The notes under the pieces: generated by a model | Told to the model about the DNA's origin: nothing | What the model saw: the letters and a program-made list of their open reading frames with translations, nothing else | Database searches by the model: none | Assembly: GCF_963259705.1 (NCBI RefSeq) | Contig: NC_081842.1 | Coordinates: 184,330,349 to 184,394,348, forward strand | From: Myotis daubentonii | Lineage: Eukaryota; Chordata; Mammalia; Chiroptera; Vespertilionidae | Length of the DNA stretch: 64,000 bases | Direction of reading: 5' to 3' | Shown here: one piece after another, positions 58,316 to 64,000 of the stretch | How the letters are laid out: every line of letters starts with the position of its first letter | Position numbering within the stretch: the stretch's first letter is position 1 | Position numbers and translations under genes: made by a program

Positions 58316-58392
58316 TTGAAGCTGAAGAGTATGCCGAAGAATTGTTTCTTCTAAGGCATGGATCCACTTCTCTCGTTCATCAGCATCACGAG
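58316..58392 (-). CDS. OSBPL9: OSBPL9 exon: end of the PH domain
   Basis: A 77-nt exon with a TTTCAG acceptor above 58392 and a GTAAGAG donor below 58316. It takes one base in and ends in phase 0. It encodes (A)[20 protein letters not shown] then TLQLQ. This is the C-terminal helix of the PH domain with its invariant Trp (EKWIHAL). In ORP9 the PH domain binds PI4P and targets the trans-Golgi network. The preceding PH exons lie above 64000. Transcripts from the internal CpG island would lack this exon. Confidence 0.96.
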
Positions 58393-58934
58393 CTGAAATA
58401 AATGATTATAAAAATTAAAATATTAATTTCTACAATATAGCTCTATAATATTGAAAGTAAAATTTTAAACCATGATGCTAATAAGAGAAGGTTATTAGTT
58501 GTGCATTTCCTTAATAGAGTCACCCTTCTATCCTTTCTGAATATGCAATCTACTCACAGCAATTTATAACAAAGAGAATAACTGTGTTCAATAATAGCCA
58601 AGCTTACCTTACCACTGAGAACTAGAAAAGCTGGAATAATTATTTAAAATCAACTGACTGAAGCTATCAGAAAAAAAAGCAAGGTAGTAAAGAATTAACA
58701 GGGCAAGATCTAGGAGAAGACAAACATCCAGAAGATGAGCCTGGTATTCAGGGCCACTATTCTGCTAGCAGAATTGTAAATTCCATGAGAGGAATTGTGA
58801 CTAAGCAATTATTCAAAAGCTTTGTCAGTATGTGTGGGCAGGTGGTATATAAGAACCCCTATGTACTTTCCACTCAATTTTCCTGTGAACCTAAAACTGC
58901 TCTAAAAGCAAAGTCTATTTAAAAATAAAAATAT

Positions 58935-59085
58935 AGGGGGAATAATTGGTGATGGACAGAGAGTTGACTTGGGGTGGTGAACACACAATTCAGTATCCAG
59001 ATGATGTGTAATGGAATTGTGCACCTGAAACCTGCATAATTTCGGTTAACCAATGTCACCCCAACAAACTCAATAAAAAGGAAAC

Positions 59086-59129
<44 letters not shown>

Positions 59130-59130
59130 C
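58935..59130 (+). repeat. L1 3' end with (AAAT)n tail
   Basis: GATGGACAGAGAGTTGACTT GGGGTGGTGAACACACAAT and ATGTCACCCCAACAAACTCA ATAAAAAGG are L1 3' UTR text. The tail has grown into an (AAAT)n microsatellite, 59091-59129. Confidence 0.75.
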
Positions 59131-59410
59131 CTCAAAGAGCTTTCTCACCCCTCTACTACAAGTGGATTCAATGAGAAGATGCCCATCTACCAGGAAACAC
59201 ATCCTCACTAGACACTGAATCTGCAGGCACCTTGATCTTGGACTTCCTATCCTCTAGAACTGTGAGAAATAAATTTCTGTTGTTTATAAACTAAACAAAC
59301 AAACAGCCTTGTAAGGCCAAAGTTGGAGACCTTGGCCCACGAATTTTGAGGACTTTCATGTTTTGACTGGGACCTCAAAGGGTTGCACCTTGAGATTAAG
59401 AATAAAACAG

Positions 59411-59608
59411 GCCGGCTGCAGACTGAAGGGTCCCGGGTTCAACTGCAGTTAGGGGCACGTGCCCAGGTGTCCGGCTCGATCCCCAGCAGGGGGTGTGCAG
59501 GAGGCAGCCAATCAATGATTCTCTCTCATCATTGATGTTTCTATCTCTCTCTCTCTCCCTCTCCCTTCCTCTCTGAAATCAATAAAATATATTTTTTTTT
59601 AAAAAAAG
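59411..59608 (+). mobile_element. Ves SINE, 5'-truncated
   Basis: Starts inside the head at GGCTGCAGACTGAAGGGTCC and runs to a normal tail. Short TSD AAAACAG at 59404-59410 and 59609-59615. Confidence 0.85.
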
Positions 59609-59615
59609 AAAACAG

Positions 59616-59757
59616 CCTGGGTGATTCAGCTAATTAGAGCATCCTCCAATGCACTGGAAGGTTGCGGGTTTGATTCCTGGTCAAGGGCTTGTATCAGGGT
59701 TGTGGGTTAGATCCCTGGCCAGCACATGCAGGAGGCAACCAACTGATGACACATTAA

Positions 59758-59797
<40 letters not shown>

Positions 59798-59970
59798 CTC
59801 CCTCCCTCTCCTCCCTCCCTTTCCTCCTTCCTTCCTTCCTTCCTTCCTTCCTTCCTTCCTTCCTTCCTTCCGCTTGCTCTCTCTTTCTCTCTCTGGCCCT
59901 GTTCCTCCCTCCCTTCCACTCTCTCTAGAAACCAATGCAAAAAATGTCCTTGGATGAGAATTAACAAAAA
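59616..59970 (+). mobile_element. Ves-type SINE with expanded pyrimidine tract
   Basis: Head CCTGGGTGATTCAGCTAATT, B-box GGGTTTGATTCCTGG, end CCAATGCAAAAAATGTCCTT. Internal (CT)n at 59763-59795 and (CTTC)n at about 59825-59870 lengthen the element. Open frames here are repeat-derived. Confidence 0.85.
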
Positions 59971-60405
59971 TAAAGTAAATAAAACTTATAAATAAAAGTA
60001 AATAATAAAGTAATTAAAATCATAGAAATGAGCTAGGGAGAAGGAGTAGGGGGAATTAGTGTTTAACTGGTATAGAGTTTCAGTGTCCTAAAGTTCTAGA
60101 GATTGCTGCAGCATAGTGAATATACTTAACACTACTGAATTTAAAAATAGTTCAGTTGGTAATTTTAATGTTATGTGTTTTTTATAATAATTTAAAAATA
60201 AATTGGAGGCTTGGACAAAATTGTCCCTTCCAGCTGAAAATTCAATATTCTAATATCCTGACTAACCTAGCCTACTTTTTCCCATTCTCCCCTGAGCCAG
60301 TAAACAAACCTCTACCCTACTGGATCTACGAGGCAAATATCTTTGGGTATATGAAGTATTAATAAAGTTTGTTTATTCAATCATAATAAGTTATTTGTTC
60401 ATCTA

Positions 60406-61051
60406 CCCTATCTAATAAAAGAGAAACATGGTAATTAGCCATACCTCTGCTACCCTTCCCATTGGCTAATTAGGGCAGTATGCAAATTAACTGCCAGCCA
60501 AGATGGCGGCTGGCAGCCAGGCAGCTTGAAGCGAACATGAGGCTTGCCTGCTTCAGTGATGGAGGAAGCCAACGTTCCCCGCCTGCTGCTGCCGGCCTCT
60601 GAGCTTGCAGTTTGAAACACTGTTACAAATATAGAAGCTAAACAAAACCCCAGAAACCTGCTTTCAGCCAGCCGGGATCTCAGAGCTGGAGTTGAAACAG
60701 TGTTTCGATTATAGAACCCAAACAAACCAGATACCTGCTTTCAGCAGCCAAGGCCTCAGAGCTGGAGCCAAGCCTCAGAGCTAAAGCTGGCCCAGAATAA
60801 AAAAAAGAAAAAGAAAAAAAGGAGCAGTTGGGAGCTTCAGTCACCCACCAGCCTGAAAACAGCCCTCAGCCCCTCACCCAGACTGGCCAGGCATCCCTGT
60901 GGGGACCCCCACCCTGAAGGGGGTGTGACCAGCTGCAAACAACCATCAGCCCCTCACCCAGGCTGGCCAGGCACCCAAGCAGGGCCCCCACCCTGATCCA
61001 AGACACCCTTCAGGGCAAACCACCGGCCCCCACCCATGCACCAGGCCTCTA
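60406..61051 (+). mobile_element. Helibat composite array, unit 1
   Basis: Begins CCCTATCTAATAAAAGAGAA (first bases worn). Near-identical to 3696-4265 but has an extra about 75-bp block (CTGAAGGGGGTGTGACCAGC...) also present at 56585. Ends CACCAGGCCTCTA joined to unit 2. Confidence 0.88.
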
Positions 61052-61506
61052 TCCTATATAGTAAAAGGGTAATATGCCTCCCAGCACCAGGATCAGCGAA
61101 GCTGCGAGGCCTCCTGGCACCGGGATCAGTGTGATGGGGGCAGCGCCCAAACCCCCTGATCGCCCTATGGCTCTGTGTGTGACAGGGGGGCGGGGCCACA
61201 ACCTTCCTACCCGCCCTGCTCTGTGCCTGATAGGGGGGAGCTCCCCAACCCCCTGATCGCCCTGCGGCTCTGTCTGTGACAGGGTGCGATGCCCCAACCC
61301 CCTGATCGGCCCTGCTCTGAGCCCGGCCAACGGCTGCACCTAGGGATTGGGCCTGCCCTCTGCCACCCGGGAGCAGGCCTAAACCAGCAGGTCGTTATCT
61401 CCCAAGGGGTCCCAGACTGTGAAAGGGCACAAGTGGAGCTGAGGGATACCTCCCTCCCCCCCCCCCCCCCCGCCAGTGCACAAATTTTTGTGCAGTGGGC
61501 CTCTAG
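61052..61506 (+). mobile_element. Helibat composite array, unit 2
   Basis: Starts TCCTATATAGTAAAAGGGTA as at 4266. Has only about four of the 47-bp units and ends with hairpin GTGCACAAATTTTTGTGCA and GTGGGCCTCTAG. A C14 run precedes the hairpin. Confidence 0.88.
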
Positions 61507-61856
61507 TATATATATAAAAGCCTAAGCAACCATTACCATGGAACAACAGAATGACCGGTTGACCAGTCGCTATGACATGCACTGACCACCTGCTCAATGC
61601 AGGAGATGCCCCCTGGTGGTTAGTGCACTCCCACAGCCAACCTCCCATGGCCCCGCACCCTGGCTAGACCCCTAATCGGCCAACCTCCCGTGGCCCCTCC
61701 ACCCTGCCGATCGCCCCACCCCATAGGCCCCGATCAGGGGTCCGGCTGGCCAACTTCCCGGGGTCCCACCCCCAGCCAGCTGGCCCCCAACAGGCCTCAA
61801 TCACCAGCCAGGTCGAGGGACCCCACCTGTGCACAAATTCATGCACAGGCCTCTAG
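61507..61856 (+). mobile_element. Helibat, abutting the composite array
   Basis: Starts TATATATATAAAAGCCTAAG after CTAG and ends GTGCACAAATTCATGCAC, AGGCCTCTAG. Contains the family CGCTATGACATGCACTGACC box. Confidence 0.88.
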
Positions 61857-62404
61857 TATGAGAAATAAAAATACAGTAATGATATATACCATTTACAAAC
61901 CACCTACTCTCTAGAAGAAATATTAAAGCTATATTACTTTTGAACAAATCCCTGCTAAAAGGGCCCAATTTAATTAGTTAAAAAAACATGTCAATAGTAT
62001 ATTATGTTCCATAAAGACAGGTTAATAACTCTTCCTGCCTCTTTTTCTAAAGTTTACACATTCAATTTATCTCTAGAATTCACATCTCTAGCACCTACCT
62101 CTCCTCTTACATTTTCAAGTTCTCTTTCCATTCTCTGTGCCAGTAGGTTCCAAATTTTGTTTGGCTGTGATCCACATAAATACAATTTATAGCTCACAAA
62201 TACATGTAATGTGTACATATACATATATATATATACATACTGATATTTCCTTTCTGTTATATTTTACTACTTTAAAAGTGCTGATCCTGGCCCACCAAAT
62301 AGGATTCACAATCCACTAAAGAAGTGCTACGCAGTATGAAAAACAATGGGCTACTTCAATGTCCTACAAAGCTATTGCTTTTCAGTATCTCTCAGTATAA
62401 AGGC

Positions 62405-62595
62405 TAAGAAGGTTGGCTCTGATGCCTAGCTTTGTCCTTATCCATTCTCATCTATAATCTGAGGATGATAATATTACCTATGGGGATGATGACAGTACCA
62501 AGATCTTATAAGATCGTTGTGGGGTTTAAATGAGATAATTAATCCCTACAATATTTACCACAGTGCCTGGCATACACTAAAATATCAATATATTA
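62405..62595 (+). repeat. MIR SINE
   Basis: Sense MIR 3' half: GTGGGGTTTAAATGAGATAA, CACAGTGCCTGGCATACACT. Confidence 0.75.
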
Positions 62596-63455
62596 TTATC
62601 CCACACAGCCTTAAGAGAAAATAAGCTCTATTAATAAATCTAATAAATGATTAGCCAGAGAAAATGAGTAGGGAAGGCATTACTGCTAAATTCTAATTTC
62701 TAATAATATCTGGCTTATATAAGCAATATAAGTGTTCAGAAGAAAAAACAATATCCATCCAGTATGTAAAATACTTAACATTTTCAGGATTCTATTCACA
62801 TATTCTATATTACACATATTTGAAGCTGACTTTAAGACAAGTTTCCAAAACTACACCTTGCCATTCCTGATCCACTGGTTAGGAATCTGTTCTCTTAGTA
62901 ACATTTTCTCCTCCTTTAAGACATACAACTATTATGAATAAATTACGGTTTGCAAAAATAAGTGGTTATTTGTCTTTTTTTTTTTTGTAAAAGAAGTAAA
63001 AATAAAATTAGCCTGTATAATCAGGAAAGCCTCCTTTTCTTTGAAAGTTCTTGTGAAATGAAAACATTATGCAAAAACAGTATTTACAAGATTAAATGCT
63101 GAGTAACTACTCAAAATCTATGCAGCCTCAATATGCATCAGGTATTATGTTGGAGGTCTGAGTAATGATAAGATAGACCATAATCTCAAGTAATTTAGTC
63201 TCCTAAAAAGTACAATCACTTGGTTGGGTGGTACCCTGTTTAGTAAGGGATTATCTTCACCCATTCTAATAGCCTCTAGTATCTGCTTATTAGACTCCTA
63301 TTCATTCTTCTGGGCTATGCTAACATGTCACCTTATTCATGCATGTTGCTCATGATAAGAGGATCTGCCCTGTCCTTTCTTAAATTTATTCAAATATTCA
63401 AATATTTCAATACTCAGGTAACATGTAAATACATGCCATATGCCAGGCACTGTCG

Positions 63456-63534
63456 CAAGCATGTCAACCGTGCAGCATGCCTACTTTATTTAAATGAGGC
63501 ATGCAGCCCGTCCGCCATAAGTTTGACATGCTTG
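63456..63534. mobile_element. 79-bp inverted-repeat element, MITE-like
   Basis: Ends CAAGCATGTCAA and TTGACATGCTTG are a perfect 12-bp inverted repeat. An inner GCATGCCT/AGGCATGC pair makes a second stem. Resembles an internally deleted hAT element, but no matching 8-bp TSD is seen. Confidence 0.6.
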
Positions 63535-63749
63535 GTCTAATGCATTAGAGGCAAAATGTTGAGCAATAGTTTATAGGTCTAGTCCAGCCATAATTAGGGT
63601 CCAAATCTATCTTTCCTATCATAATTCCCAACATAGTCCTCCATGAACCACTACATTTCAGTTACATTAAACTTACTACTCAGATGACTCAAGTCCCAAC
63701 CTTTGCTCAAGGTGTTCCTTCAGCTAAAATGCCTGAGTCTTGTTTCTGT

Positions 63750-63863
63750 GTAAATAAGAAAAGCTAACTATTGAGCACTTAATTTGTGTCAGCACAGTCT
63801 GATACGTCTAAATATTTAACATGTATTAACTAATTAAGTCATCACAACCAGTACATGAGATAG

Positions 63864-63870
<7 letters not shown>
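63750..63870 (-). repeat. MIR SINE fragment
   Basis: Antisense MIR: TATTGAGCACTTAATTTGTG, CACAACCAGTACATGAGATA, running into (TTA)n. Confidence 0.6.

Positions 63871-63901
<31 letters not shown>
63867..63901 (+). repeat. (TTA)n microsatellite
   Basis: About twelve uninterrupted TTA units grown out of a MIR. Confidence 0.95.
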
Positions 63902-63902
<1 letters not shown>

Positions 63903-63903
<1 letters not shown>

Positions 63904-64000
63904 TAGAGGCCCAGTGCATGAAATGTGTACACTGCTAGGGTCCCTAGCTGCTGCAGGCTGCTGGCTAGGTACTCCCTCCCTTCCCCCGGCCAGCCCCGCC
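63903..64000 (-). mobile_element. Helibat 3' end, reverse, cut by the window edge
   Basis: CTAGAGGCCCAGTGCATGAA is the reversed Helitron terminus, followed by GC-rich body. Confidence 0.85.

Larger units (their letters stand above)
58393..64000. other. Intron of OSBPL9 (partial), 5.6 kb in window
   Basis: Contains an L1 tail, two SINEs, the composite Helibat array 60406-61856, a MIR, a small inverted-repeat element and the start of a reverse Helibat. 58393-58900, 59975-60400, 61857-62400 and 62600-63440 show nothing else recognised. Confidence 0.65.

Noticed and set aside
59649..59967. Ser/Leu and Glu/Arg repeat frames
   Set aside because: Translate (CT)n and (CTTC)n microsatellites in a SINE.

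Overview
The window is a piece of a vesper bat (Vespertilionidae) nuclear genome. The evidence is the repeat content. There are about twenty tRNA-derived Ves SINEs, many with intact target-site duplications (TSDs). There are at least sixteen Helitron units of the Helibat type (5' TCCTATATAATAAAAG-like start, 3' hairpin followed by CTAG), and these are a hallmark of vesper bats. Short hAT and Tigger-like DNA transposons and old mammalian MIR, L2, L1 and MLT1 relics fill in the rest. Nothing in the window is prokaryotic.

The only protein-coding gene I can support is OSBPL9 (oxysterol-binding protein-related protein 9, ORP9), on the minus strand. I rebuilt eleven consecutive coding exons from splice sites, reading phase and protein family. 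In transcript order they are 58316-58392, 26771-26866, 25718-25765, 24468-24497, 23687-23737, 16182-16220, 13507-13597, 12160-12264, 7591-7750, 693-805 and 450-568. They encode the end of the PH domain, the linker used for dimerisation, the FFAT motif that binds VAP proteins, and the lead-in to the lipid-transfer (ORD) domain. The first part of the PH domain lies beyond position 64000, and the ORD lies below position 1. All exons join in frame with no stop codon, so the gene looks intact. None of the other open frames of 60-215 codons looks like a gene: they fall in repeats, in tandem-repeat DNA or in the CpG island.

The 31.4-kb intron between 26867 and 58315 contains a CpG island at about 42590-43540. 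On the minus strand it carries three evenly spaced CCAAT boxes, GC boxes and two good splice donors. This is best read as an internal promoter for the shorter ORP9 form that lacks the PH domain.

Layout: 0.4-0.8 kb, two exons; 3.7-6.5 kb, a Helibat cluster with minisatellites; 6.7-7.2 kb, a Tigger-like element; 7.6-26.9 kb, nine exons with scattered SINEs, an L1 3' end, hAT elements and old LTRs; 26.9-36.8 kb, largely repeat-poor unique sequence with a possible CR1/L3 reverse-transcriptase scrap; 36.8-41 kb, two Helibats, L2 and SINEs; 42.6-43.5 kb, the CpG island promoter; 44.4-54.7 kb, L1, SINE and ERV insertions, including a 450-bp solo LTR with flanking 6-bp repeats inside a SINE; 55.8-58.2 kb, a Tigger-like MITE directly abutted by four head-to-tail Helibats, the last keeping a dead piece of the Helitron helicase gene; 58.3 kb, an exon; 60.4-61.9 kb, a second composite Helibat array closely related to the one at 3.7-5.2 kb.

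I see no unknown protein-coding system. The most interesting material is the Helitron biology (chimeric tandem arrays, a RepHel fossil, a long perfect palindrome) and the alternative-promoter and micro-exon design of OSBPL9. All repeat names are by recognition only; no database search was run.
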